A DNA stretch of 64,000 bases, taken from Galbula dea. Lineage: Eukaryota; Chordata; Aves; Piciformes; Galbulidae. The notes under the pieces were generated by a model, which saw only the letters and a list, made by a program, of their open reading frames with translations, was not told the origin of the DNA and made no database searches. The stretch lies in NCBI GenBank assembly GCA_013399015.1, contig VWZX01009189.1, positions 372,001 to 436,000 of the forward strand, written 5' to 3'. Of the stretch, positions 50,011 through 62,398 are shown one piece after another (position 1 is the first letter of the stretch; each line of letters begins with the position of its first letter). The position numbers and the translations under genes were made by a program.

Positions 50011-51739
50011 TGGGGAGTAAGTTAATATATAATACCAAAGACAAGAATAGATCTGTTTAAAATTCTCTTTCCATCTGCTTTCTCCATACAAGTGTCAGTA
50101 TTTGCAGTGATTTCTACCTTTCATGGCCAAATTTTATGAGAATGCCTTACACGTAGGAAAATAAAAACTCTTAAAATTTGAGTAAAATGCTCTATGAGTT
50201 TAGCAACAACCTCCAAGGCTAAAACTGCTTTAAAAACATCAGGAATTCTTTCTGTTATCCCTCTCATTTTACTCCTCCTAGCAATGCAGATTACAAATAC
50301 TAATTTATTTTTGTATCCCAAAGAGCAACAATAATGTTCTCCCTCATCAGCAGAGTAACCACAAATTCAACATTCATGCAAAAGAAATGTGGACACCACA
50401 GTACCAAGCCAGGTACATCATATTTATGTTAAGCCATTAAAAAGCATTTACTGTATTTATTTCTGCAAGCATCCTGCCTGCCTACACATTTCACAACTTT
50501 ATGCTCCTGTATGCAGGAAATATATGTAAATGGAGTATCCACTGGAAAATACTCATTTTCTGCACTTATCTTCTCCTCGGTTGGGGGAAGAGAGGAACTG
50601 AAGATTCTATCATAAGTTTGAGGCAGAAATATATATGCTGGGTTATCTTGAGGAATTAAAATGTCCCTTGGTTATCATATTCCAAAGCAAATCCTATTAC
50701 ATTTATTCTGCATATATTATGAAAGTTTGCAGTCCCATCTGGCATAAATTCAATTAATTCCCTAGAATACTGCTGTACAGGTAACAGAACGACTCATAAG
50801 GGTGTTTAAAACTTCATTAAGGGACACAGGTAAATTGTATTAAGATTTACTCAACTAACTCAGCATTAAAACAATTCACACAGTCCTTAGCATGAATCAT
50901 GTAAGCTGACCAAATCACTGCTTTCTGAATAGCAAAGGAAATGTTGAAAAGCAGAGTTTTTTTACAGTTCCTTTAGGATTTTCTTGCATGCAGTATAAAT
51001 GACCTTATTCTGGAGCCAGCTCCCCATGAGGACACAGAGGCCACCATCAAACAAGTGCTGCATGGACACAGATCCATAGAACATCAGCTGTACTTTCACA
51101 CCCTCAGGTCCTTATGCACCCAGTGCCTCTAGGTTATTAACAAACATAGCACAGGTCTCTCAAAGAAAACCTCCACAGCACTCATTCATAATTTTATATG
51201 CCACATGGGCTGGGAGTTGAGAACTTGACTCTTGGAAAGCAGCTTGAATGCCTTGGAGCCAGGAATTATTCTCCATATCAAGAACAAAGAACATGGTTTT
51301 GCAAAGGTCATGAGAAAACTTGCATATAGGTTCCTCAGTTGATGAGCTCCCCTGGTTTATATGAAGACTGAAGGACAATGCTGTATCCAACTTATAAAAC
51401 TGCAGCAAGTCTAACATCATGCCACAGGTAGGAACAATCAGCACGGGCACTCAATGTTATGAGGGATGTAAGGTGTAAGGGACTGGCAGTCAGGAATAGA
51501 CAGCTGGATCCCAAAATCAGGAGAAAAATCTGAATGATTTCAGTGAGATTACACACATGCAAGTGAGGGAGATAGGATCACTAAGTTGAATTTAGAGATA
51601 TATTGTTAAATGAATGAAAGTAAAATGGGATTATATTGCATCTATAGAAACTCCAGACACAATGACAGAAGTGCTCAGATCACAGCTACACTCCATGTGG
51701 CTACTGTCCCAAGCACAAAGTCAAGCAGAGAAACTAATC

Positions 51740-51803
51740 AACCAAACAAAAAAAACACCCCAAAACAAACCCAAACCAAACAAACCAACCAACAAACAAC
51801 CAC
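51740..51803 (-). repeat. C/A-rich low-complexity tract (G/T-rich on minus)
   Basis: About 60 bp of A and C only on the plus strand, with CCAAAC and CCAACCAACAAAC patterns. It is of the same class as the 22.5-kb tract. It produces the Lys/Pro/Thr/Gln-rich stretch in the overlapping open frames, which are not genes. Confidence 0.85.
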
Positions 51804-52511
51804 CTCCTGGCTCTGAGAAAATCATGCTTTACAACATAATCCTTTCAAGTCAAGAGTTGAAGAAAAGTTCCTTTGAAACACAACTGGTGACTTCCCACTA
51901 ATATTGAAGTCATGCTCTTGATTCTTCTGTGACTGTTTAAAAAAAGCCATAACTACATATTACTAAACAATAGAATTTAAATATTTTAAATGATTTCATA
52001 GAGCATTTTTTGAAAGACTTTGAAGATTTCTATTCTTTTTAACCTATATATAGAAGCCATCAACCAAACTACCTTAATCCATAAAGCCAGTCATTTACAG
52101 AACACTTTTATCAAAGGCTGCCTAGTTTTGACAACACCACTGAGGTTTATAATTAAGTACTCTATTATGTAAAACATGGTCACAAGTCTATGTTTAAACA
52201 TTTATGAATACATTTCACTGACATCCAGTTTAGGATATTTTACCATTTTAAAAGAAAATTTCATCAGATATCTTCCATTTGAAAACCTGTTTGGGCAATA
52301 GGGTTTCTTTCTATTCCTCTACCCACTCAATATGGAAGAATATCTTTTATCAGTGTACAATGCAGCAATAATTCTTTTTACCAGCTCTCAGAAGTACCAT
52401 ATCTTTGGTTTGTGGATAAATGGAACTGAACAAATAGACTAGAAAAAACAGATGAGAAAATAAATTGAATTATTAAGGTAAATTTGTAACCATTCTTACT
52501 GTCTGCAAAAT

Positions 52512-52609
52512 AGAATCTAGAATCTTAGAATATTCTGAGTTGCAAGGGACACACAAGGATCATCTACTCCAGCTCCTAACCCTGCACAGGACACCACAAG
52601 AATCACACA
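52512..52609 (-). mobile_element. short CR1 3'-end fragment
   Basis: AGAATCTTAGAATATTCTGA then GTTGCAAGGGACACACAAGG, ATCATCTACTCCAGCTCCTA and CCCTGCACAGGACACCACAAGAATC match the reverse complement of the 3' end of one avian CR1 group, starting with its terminal repeats. About 100 bp is left. Confidence 0.75.
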
Positions 52610-54029
52610 AAATATTAGTAACATAACACACTAAAACATTTTTCTAAGCTAAGGTAGCAGCCAGTCAGAGAAAAAAAAAATATTCTTTTTAAAGTAATAT
52701 AGCTACTTGTCATATTCCAAGTTCAAATCTCAAACAGTTTCAGTATATACATGCACAGTGACTCTAAATGTATCTTTTCTTTATGAACTGTGTAATTTCA
52801 ACCACCCTGCCAAGTAACAGAACATCATTTTCAAATTAGAAAAAGGCATTTGGAAGAGAAAAGTGCTGCTACTTAACTTAAACTTCTGTATCTTCTCTCA
52901 GTACAGCAGCATCACTGCCTCACACAAATCTGTAAAATTATTTTTACCCTCTATAATGTATTGGTTACAGGAACAGTGCACTGGCAGCTCTATCTGCCAG
53001 GAAAGTTCTGCCAGACTGGTAGCTTCTTTGTCACAAAGATAGTTATTGCAGTTACTGAAATTCACATTTCTTCCTGTAAGTTATTACAAACTACATGAAT
53101 AGCTGTGGGATATATGCTTAATATCTAAGGTTTTGTTCAAATCAGCTTCACTAACTGTTAAAAGAAAACAAAACCCAGAGTTCTAATAAGCTCTAATGAC
53201 TTTGTCTTTAAAAGTTAATATACTACTTTCTAAAGATTTTTTTCTCTGTTTTAGCTATTTATTTTGCCATTCCTTGAAGTAAAGTGAGTTTATGCTGAGA
53301 AATAACAATTTTCTTCCAGGTTCAAAGACAAAATATGGATTACCTGTAAATTATTAAACAAGAAATACAATTTCCCTTGAATGTAAGTGTACCATAGATC
53401 TTTTCATCTTTCAAAACAATAATTTCACACTTGTTCACTCTACATAAATTCTGATTAAAACAAAATCACCAGAGCAATGACAACATTCACTGATATAAAA
53501 TTCAAAGCAAGAAATTACTTTCAGTTGTCATATCAGAATATTTACAAATACTGTTTTAAACCAAACCCAATGTATCTCCAGCACTGATGCATTCTTTTCT
53601 TAGAAGCTAAAATGAAGTTAAGTTTTTAACTGAGTTCTTAAACAATCACACCAATAATGATAACAGATGCACTCTTTATCAAGGCAGAAAAGACATCCTG
53701 CTGTGCCTACTCATCAAGAATATGAGGCTGTTACAACATAGATGGTTAAAACCTGTTAAGTTTAGTCTTGATTATGCTAGTGGAAAGTGAAAAACGTCTC
53801 ATCCTTCCACAGGGCTGCAGCCCTTTCTGCTGTCTGTCTTTCCTTTTAAGGAGAAGTAAAAAGGAATTAGAGCATAGCTGGAAGGTCAAGGGATGTCATT
53901 ATTGCTCACTGGTCAGCATCTGAGAAACACCTGGAGCACCCTTATCCACCTTCCCATTCCCTCATAGACAGAAGACACTGACAAAACAGAGCTAATCCAT
54001 CAAGACAATGGAAAATTGCAGAACACACT

Positions 54030-54150
54030 GTAAGGGAAGAGGCTGAGAAAGCTGGAATTGTTGTACAGACTGAAGAGAACATCCAGATGGGATGTGATTG
54101 CTTTCCTCAAGCACCCAACAACTCCCTTAAAAAAGATTCTAGACCACGCT
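54030..54150 (+). mobile_element. possible degraded CR1 fragment
   Basis: GAGGCTGAGAAAGCTGGAAT followed by TGTTGTACAGACTGAAGAGA resembles the CR1 segment that encodes the conserved RLRELGLFSLEKRR-type part of ORF2. The rest is too diverged to align by eye, so the limits are uncertain. Confidence 0.4.
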
Positions 54151-54969
54151 AGAAGGGCTAGCTCCAATAGTTGTAGAATTCCTTCAAGTCAGATCTGCTG
54201 ACACAGTGAAATTAAAGAGTATGTAGCGTTGACTTCAATATCATAAAGCAGCTATGCCTTAACCTTTTGAACAGTCACTCCTAGAACAGCAGCTAAATGA
54301 ATGCTTCTGAGTCTGTATTACCTAATAAGCATGAAACGCATACGTAAACATTTTGTGTGTGGTTTCAGCAGCCACAAAGGTTAATAAACTTGATCTTCAG
54401 TGGGATCATTAATGAACAGGGCTTTCTCTCAAAGAATAAGAGCACATTCTCCAGCTCCTGTCCAAAAAAATCCTTTGATATTTATCTTTTCAAAAAGAAA
54501 AACTAACAATTCCACTTCAGAAGTGATATATTTGCCACAAGAGGAAATAAGAGAGGAGTATTGGAAGACAAATGTATTCAAAACCTGAACACAATTTTGT
54601 CCAGACTTTTTGGCTCCATTTAGTAAGTATGGGGAAAAGTAGAACTCTTAATAATAACACAGAAAGCAGAAGGTTCCCTGTAAAACAAGGACAGAGTTAA
54701 TTACTGAAAACAGAAAGTGTCCGGTTGTTTATTGATTATACTATTGTATTTAAGAATATCCTTACATATGAAGTACTAGTCTGGGAAAGTGATATTGATT
54801 TTAGGTTGATAATTACAACTCAAACAGTTCCTTTGTAGTACAAAGCTTTATTCAATAAAATACTTACCATGAAGTTCTTTGGGCCATACAGTACAATCAA
54901 TTACCACCCACAATCTCTTATAGCAGCAAAACATTAACATGGACATTTGAACAAATTCAGGGAGGTGAT

Positions 54970-55048
54970 TTTATTTGGGCTTGGGGTTTTCTGGGCAGAG
55001 GGGTTATTTTGGGGGGTTTGGTTTGGGTTTTTTTTTTTTTGGAAGGGG
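54970..55048 (+). repeat. G/T-rich tract with a five-run G-quadruplex motif
   Basis: The plus strand has G runs at 54977-54979, 54983-54986, 54993-54995, 55000-55003 and 55011-55016, with loops of 3, 6, 4 and 7 bases, which fits the standard G3+N1-7 pattern with one run to spare. It continues GTTTGGTTTGGG into T13. The plus strand is the template strand for SDK1, so any quadruplex would form in template DNA, not in the SDK1 RNA. Confidence 0.85.
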
Positions 55049-55049
55049 A

Positions 55050-58000
55050 GGTGATACTAATTCCAGGGGAGGAATCTTTTTATTTGCTGTAATAACTGAA
55101 ACTATGAGTGTTGGGAAAAAAAAAAAAATGTAGAAGCTACCAAAATACAAGTAATTTTCTTCACCATGGCAGAGCACAATTATATATTCCCAGCTTCCTT
55201 GCATTCAGTAAATAATAAGCCTCAAATGTGACAGGTTTCCAAATTCTTGTGAGATTAAAAGGTACAATTAACATGTTAAATATCTAGGGGTTTTATTTTT
55301 TTTTTTCATTTCCCTGTAGTCTACACTACATTACCTTTAAATAATATTGCACTCAATACAGCAGTCCAGGTGTAGAAACCCCAGAGAAATGCAGGTACAA
55401 AACCAGGTAACAAACATGCAATTTCATCGCTATTTATTCCTATTACAAAGTACTTTTTCTCAAAGCACAGTTGGTAATCTCATTAGAATGCACTAAAAAA
55501 GAAAGATTGATAATTCAGCTAAATGCTACCTTTTCCTTACCATCCTTTGCTTTATGATTACCTGTAATTAGAGACGACTTTCAGTCAATTTAAATAAATC
55601 TGCAACCACTTAATGAAAAATAGTCTGAGAACATTTCTCGGTCTCTCTCAGCAAGGAGGGTCAGCAGGCCACTAGACTGCTTATTCTGAATGGCTATAAA
55701 AGAGTATTCAGGATAAGAAAGAATGTTTTATTTTTATCTAGCATACCAACATTGAAATGAAAATATACTCAGTATACTAAAACTGAAAGTAAGTTTAAAA
55801 TACTATTTTCTAAGACAAGCTTTTCCAGTACAGGATGGATGCACAGGCCCAAACAATCACTTCTTAGATACTATTTGTCAAGACAAAGTTAGCTACCACA
55901 AATCTTTTTGGCAACAAAACGTAACAAGTTTTTAACTTGGGAATAAAAAACCCTGGGAAGGCATCAGTTAATGGCAAGGAAGAAGTGCATAGGCTACCAG
56001 CCTCCCCATGGCTGCAACAGCAGTGCAGATAAGGCTCCTTTTATCAGCTATTTTGTACAGGAGGTTTCAGGTACTACAGCAGTATACCATAACGAAAAGT
56101 TGGGCACCTGTTGAGCAGTTTTACCACACCCCTTAAAGAACTGGGCCAAGAAATGTAAAAAGACACAATTAGCATCTAAAAATCACCCTTTTAACACAAC
56201 AGCCAAACATACAAAGCAATCATTTACTCTCTTGGTAGCAGTTTGATGTCACCTTTGCAAGAGCAGCACAATTCTGAAACAGCATTTAAAACTTCCCTGC
56301 TTCCTTGCTAATGCTAAGCCATAAAGGTATACATGGGTTTAAACAGAGAACGGGAAATTCTCTTAGTGAGAAGCACAGGCAGGCAACTACCACAGCTGCT
56401 TTTTGTCTGGAAGTCTTTGGAAAAGTCTAAAAATCCTCCTGCCTTAGGTATTACTGCTTCTGAAGGCTCCAGTGACCCTTCTCTAACAGGTTCTTTTGCA
56501 ATTAGCAGGAATCTTCACAAGATCATGATGTGTTTTTCTATTAGATAAAAACATCCAGATGAAAGTTCAGAAGGTATTACTTCCAACAGACTTCTATTTT
56601 TCCAGATCAGTGGGCCCTGTTTAGAGCAGGGCAAAACTACTGACCTTATCCGTTATTTTTATTTACCTTTTCATTTTTAAAGTCTGGACTGGTTTTGTCA
56701 AAATACATCTAGTGTTCTACTAAACAATGCATGTTTGAAATTGATCTGTATTTTGCCTCATGTCCAGTAAACAAGATAGAATATTACAATGTCTACAGAG
56801 GATCTCTCTAAGAACAGCTATTCCACCTGTGTCCTGAGCCAAATGTAAACCAGCTCCAGTTTGGAACTACACAGGCAGACTAAGGCAGTGCAGACTTTCA
56901 GCAGGTCTTCTTAGCTCAGGTACAGCAATACACTAACAATTCCACACTAATTCTGCACCCAGAATATAAGGACAAATGACTGCACAGGAATCTGCATGTG
57001 TTCTCTTTGACATATCAATTTTCACATGACTAATATTAAACAGAACAGTCAGGTTTGCTTCCAGTTTAAGTGGCAGTAAGTATTTTAGTGGTGTGTATCC
57101 TTGCTTTTGGAGACTGTCACTTTCTTTTCCATCCACGTATTTGCACGTGAAACCTTTTGTAGTCAGGGGTTTATATATAGAAGTTAAACCACATTTTACT
57201 ACGTATTAGAAACTACAAAACTCTTAAAGAAAATTAATCTCCAAACCTATATACTGTTAATAACATTTAAGAATAATTCCAGAGAACCCAATAACTTGAT
57301 TGAATGAGTTCATTTTCACTGTTCCTTATCTTAGCTTTAACCATAAAAGAACATGTCTTATTATGACAAGAACAGCCCTCACACCTTGAAGCTTCTGTAA
57401 TTCCTCTTTGAATTCCCATCATTCTTTAATATGTCCTATCTTATATGCCTGAGGTAATACAGTATTAAACCACCATTTTAAATGTTGGAGTTTGCCATGT
57501 GTATTGTACTCTACTGTCCACACTAATATGAACCTTTCACCGAAGAAACCATATGTTGTATGGGATACAAATTATCAGCTTATACAACTGTATCAAACAT
57601 CAGTATTCCTGGACATAGTAATGACAGACAATGTTTATTCTAGAAACTTGAAAAGGAAAAGCAAGTGACAGAGAAGCCTGACCGAGAACAAAGATAACAG
57701 AGGCACTACATTGATCTTCTTTCAATCCAATAAGAACAAAAATCTGTATTAAAAATGTTAGCTGAGCTGTTGCTTACTCTACCTATGTTTAGATCATGTA
57801 TCAAGAGACTGTAAGATATTGTTTACCAGCTGTTGCCATGGTTTTTCACAGTAAGTTTGGGGAGTTCTGTGAAACAGACTCAGATATTGGAATGTATCGC
57901 AATACACTGTAATCTGTCTGTTTTCCAATGTATTAGATTAACACTTATCTCTTTAAGCACACAGCTTATCTGTCAAAAAAATCCTCTACAGTGTCTGGAG

Positions 58001-61000
58001 CTATGTCTCCAAACAGAGTGTCCTAGTTCTGCACAGGCTGTTATTTAGTGTCCCAATTTTCTTCACTTTGATAAAGAAGAAAACTATTCAGCTCTGACAA
58101 GTTGATTAACAACAATCAGTATTATTTTCAGAACAACAGATCAGCTATTCCCAGAAAAACTGCAAAACTATTTTCACCTGTTTTTGACAGGGCAGAAGTG
58201 TACATCAATTCCAAATATGAATAGCAGTGGTCAAGTCAAAGTAGAATTAAAGTAGGGTTACACTTGTGTAAGAATTACACCTGCTAGCAAGTATTTTCAA
58301 GCTCCAAATGTGTGACTTGACCCCAAAATTGTGCTGTGAAAGATGAAGTATTTTCTACAGATTCTGAAGCTCTTTTTTCAAAATAAATCTTTCTAACCTT
58401 ATAACCACAAATACAATCTTCATAAACTAAGTTGAAGCTGTTTTGCTATACTAGCAAGAGTAAAAACTATATATTTGTCTTTGTCATTCCTATTTCTATT
58501 TTTTCCTACCATAACAACGTGTAGCACAAATCAACCAATCTCAGGGACTGTGCCTGTTCTCATCTACTTATCTACTTTTCCTTTTGTTGTTGCATCATGA
58601 ATTATTATGTTGATTTTGATTTCTACATTCCCATATAACTCCACTGCATTTTCAACTAAATCTAGAACATGATTCAAAGGCCTTGCTGCTTCACAATAAA
58701 GCTGTTTCAAAAGGGTAAATTTCTGCATTCTCATGTGCTTCTGTCTAACTGGTAACTATGGAGCTTCTCCATCCTCAATTGGATGTAAAGTTCCAAAGAA
58801 ATCATATCTAGCTCCTGAACTTGTTAACCATATCACCATCTGCCCCCAAAGATATGGTTACAGTATCAGAATGTATCTTTTTGGACACTTAAGTTACGTA
58901 ATATTTTATTTTTAATGTTGGATTGCTATATATTATATTAGGACTGCTGTTGCTGAAGAAGTAGAGTACCATTAATAATAAACAAATGAAATCAGATATT
59001 TGGACTGGAATCTGGGCTATTGCTATCAACTCATATTATGCCATAACTTGTTCATATTTACCATTCCTGCCTCTAGGTTGAAAAACAAAGGATTCTATGA
59101 CAGGGTTAAAAATATCTGCAGGTAGCTTCAGACAGGTAGAGTAGAATGAAACAGGCCCAAACTTCCTAAGCTTTATAGTTTTAATAGTATTTTTGTGCTG
59201 TACCATCAACAGCTGGATAGTCTTGACTACCATGATTTATACACATAATGTTCTATAAACAGCATTCCAAGAAATTTTGTATTAATTACAGTAATTGAAT
59301 GTTCAGTAATTTGTAAGTAGATTTCAGAACCATTATACTTCCATGACTTAGATCTCCAACAGATATACCACATCTTAAAAAGAAAAGGTGACAGTACAGA
59401 GATTTTACTTCTTTTGAGTTGGGAGATTTACTGAGGGATCAAGTACACTAATAGCAACAAAGAAAATTTGATTTCAAAATTTTCAACTCTGTCCCTGTTA
59501 CTCAGCAGAAGATAACTTCCTTCTTCAGAAAACAGTCTTGTCTACCACTTTCATACATTTCCAGTGGATTAATAGAATACATGGTACACATTCAAAAATG
59601 TGACAGAAAGGGATTAGATCTGATGACCATTATAAGTAACTGAATGTGTTCAAACAGGGAGGCCTTAAATTTTTAGAATGAGCAAAATAAACTCATTAAT
59701 AAGCTAAAAGACTTCTTTTAACATGCAGAGGTCTATTTTTTAATCCAAGCTCAATGAACAAAATCAGTGTCAGTACCAGTATATTTATTTTTATTCTATT
59801 TTTCTACAGTGATTGGTTTTTTCCCCTCTAGAGTTGACTGTATAGACTGCTTTGATGGAAAAAAGATATGATTTCAGGATGCTATAAAAAAGATGACCAA
59901 AGGACTCTAGAAAGTACTTAGTAAGTAACAATAATGCTGCCCACAGCTATCACTGAGAAGCAAAACCAGCCCTTTCCAGATCAGCACGCTGTAGATGCAG
60001 AAAGTTTTGCTTAAAAGTATCCTATATTCTAAATGCCTCTCATAGCCCTGTTTGTATTCAGAACACTCAACACACATCACTACAACAATTTAAAGCAATA
60101 TTATTCAGGTTATCTTCTAGATTATTCTGATTAAATAAGTCAGTTCTACTCTGCTTCTTCACTGACAGAAATCTGGAAAGCCAATCTTCAGTTGATTATG
60201 TACAGAAGTCACATCTTCAAACATTAAGATACTCTTTGAATATCAGTGTCATAAACAGTGCTCAAAAATTCAAAGGTAAATATGAAAATCTAGTATGTGA
60301 ATTTGTGCTGAAACCCTGGAATCATATGCAATCCTAAACCACACCAGAAAGAAGATAGCTTATCATATTCCTTTGTCCACATTAAAGAGTCACAAATTAA
60401 TCCAGCCTTGCTAGTACACCATGATCTTAAATATCTTTTTCACATATCCCAGTTAGGTACAAATGCAAATGATACAGCACTGGTCCTGAAACAGTTTAAG
60501 GAAGCTGTAATACCAAACTGAATACAAAGCTCAGTGCTACACATCTGCCATGTGAGCAGTCACCATAATTTAAGTACAGCTTAGAAGTCACAATCAATGC
60601 CTTATTCTATATATTGAAATTATGATATGATCAATTTGTCTAAGAGTTCCTATTAATCTTCCTCATTTCATACCTTCCAAAACACTTGAAAAGAATGTTT
60701 TGTCACTGCATTTCACAGGAGCAGTTACAATACACAGGACAGGATTTGTCTTTTAGCCCTTCAATGAAAGGGAACACAATAAAAGTAAAATCAATTCATT
60801 TCTAAATGAAATCACACTGCTCCATAAAACAAGGTGTAAAACTTGTACAATATTCATAGCATAGTCCCACTTGGGTCTTTACTAAATAGCAGGGATACTT
60901 GATGAATTTCTTAACATGAAAGCAGAAGTAGACTGCTATGAACCACCTCAGGTTCAATGATGCCAAAACCCTGCCGTAGCCTTGAGGCACAAAAATTGTA

Positions 61001-62380
61001 ATTCCTACTTCAAACAAACAGACTATCTGGTCTTGCCAACAACAAATTGAACAATCTTGAAACACAAGTAGTTGCTGTAAAATAGAAGTAGTTACATTAA
61101 CCATAACAAAATTACCAGCCAAAGGTAAGGAAGCCCATCTCTGCTTACAACTAACTGCCTTTCCTTCTGTATTAGCAACATTAAAGATCATTGTGGTTGT
61201 GAGGCTTTTTAATAAATGCACATTCTACAAAGGAGAAAAGTACTTTTTTGTCAGTAATAATAATTTCTCTCATCTAAATCCAATACAAATGAGGAAACTA
61301 ATACCACATTACTGACTTACTAAACAGACTGGTTTTAATTCTACTTCCTCTTCATTTGCTTGCAAAACAGAGCTGAAATCTCTTCCCAGTTGAACCACCT
61401 ATTTTTATATGAATATTTTCAACACTGAGAATGCACAGAAATATGATAAATATAACTTAAACGGACAAAACACCCAAAGAAACAGGAGTTTGCACTATTA
61501 ACATTATACATGTAATCTCATGGTGCCATTGGAGTTTTCCTCTACTTCAGAAGAAAAAAAAAAACATGAAAAATCCATTCTTCTGTCTATCCAGAGAATT
61601 CATTTCCTACTGGAAATCTAAAATGTCCAATCTAAGTACTATATCTCTTAAAGTACTAGTAAGAGAACGCTCTTGAGAATAAAAAATAAAATTACAAATG
61701 CATAAGTTACCCTTACTACCTCCCTTAGTCACCTTATACTCCAGAATTCATTCCTATTTATAAGCAACCTGCTGTAAAAACAATTTCCATAAACAAAAGG
61801 GAAACCAGAACTGAGCCAAAGACTGTAAACTGACAGAAGCATTTGTGGCAGAATCAAACCAAGACGCAAGGTGGAACTTCCTACAAAAGAAAATGAAACT
61901 CCATCAGAGAAAAAATGGGCAATGCACAGTGCCTGGAAGACAGGCAGATATTCAACAACTTCTTTTGGTTTTCTTCTCTCTTTTTTTTTTCCCCCTATTT
62001 TTGTGTGTTATTATTTTTATTCTTTTATGCTTAAAGATTCAAACAAACTTTGGGAAAATGAATTGACAGTGAGTTATAGCCCAGCCAGACCACAGGCAGG
62101 AATTTCTTTTATCTAACTTCAGCCATCTCCATTGCATGCTTTTCCTCAAATACCAATTTCCTGCAGTCTCCTGTTCTGAGAAAGAGGATATGAAGAGAGG
62201 ACAGTATGAAAGAGGTTTTGAAAAAAAAAAATCTCTTACCATGAAGCCAAGATGCAAAACAAAACAAAAAAATTAATATTTGATAGTATTTATGATTTCT
62301 ATTTGAAGAAGTGGGCACCATTATCTGTGGAAGATGAGGAGGAAAAGCAAGTAGCAATAGAATGCAGAACACCTGGCTCT
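55050..62380. other. AT-rich intron, no gene seen
   Basis: No exon or transposon is recognised. The longest open frame of the window (139 codons, minus strand, 60802-61221) lies here. It has no repeat, catalytic motif or family resemblance that I can identify, and ends near ordinary AT-rich sequence, so it is not called as a gene. Confidence 0.55.
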
Positions 62381-62383
62381 GCC

Positions 62384-62398
62384 AAAAAAAAAAAAAAA
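62384..62398. repeat. A15 homopolymer
   Basis: Fifteen A on the plus strand after CTGGCTCTGCC, followed by GCAGCATATG. No retrocopy body is recognisable upstream. Confidence 0.9.
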
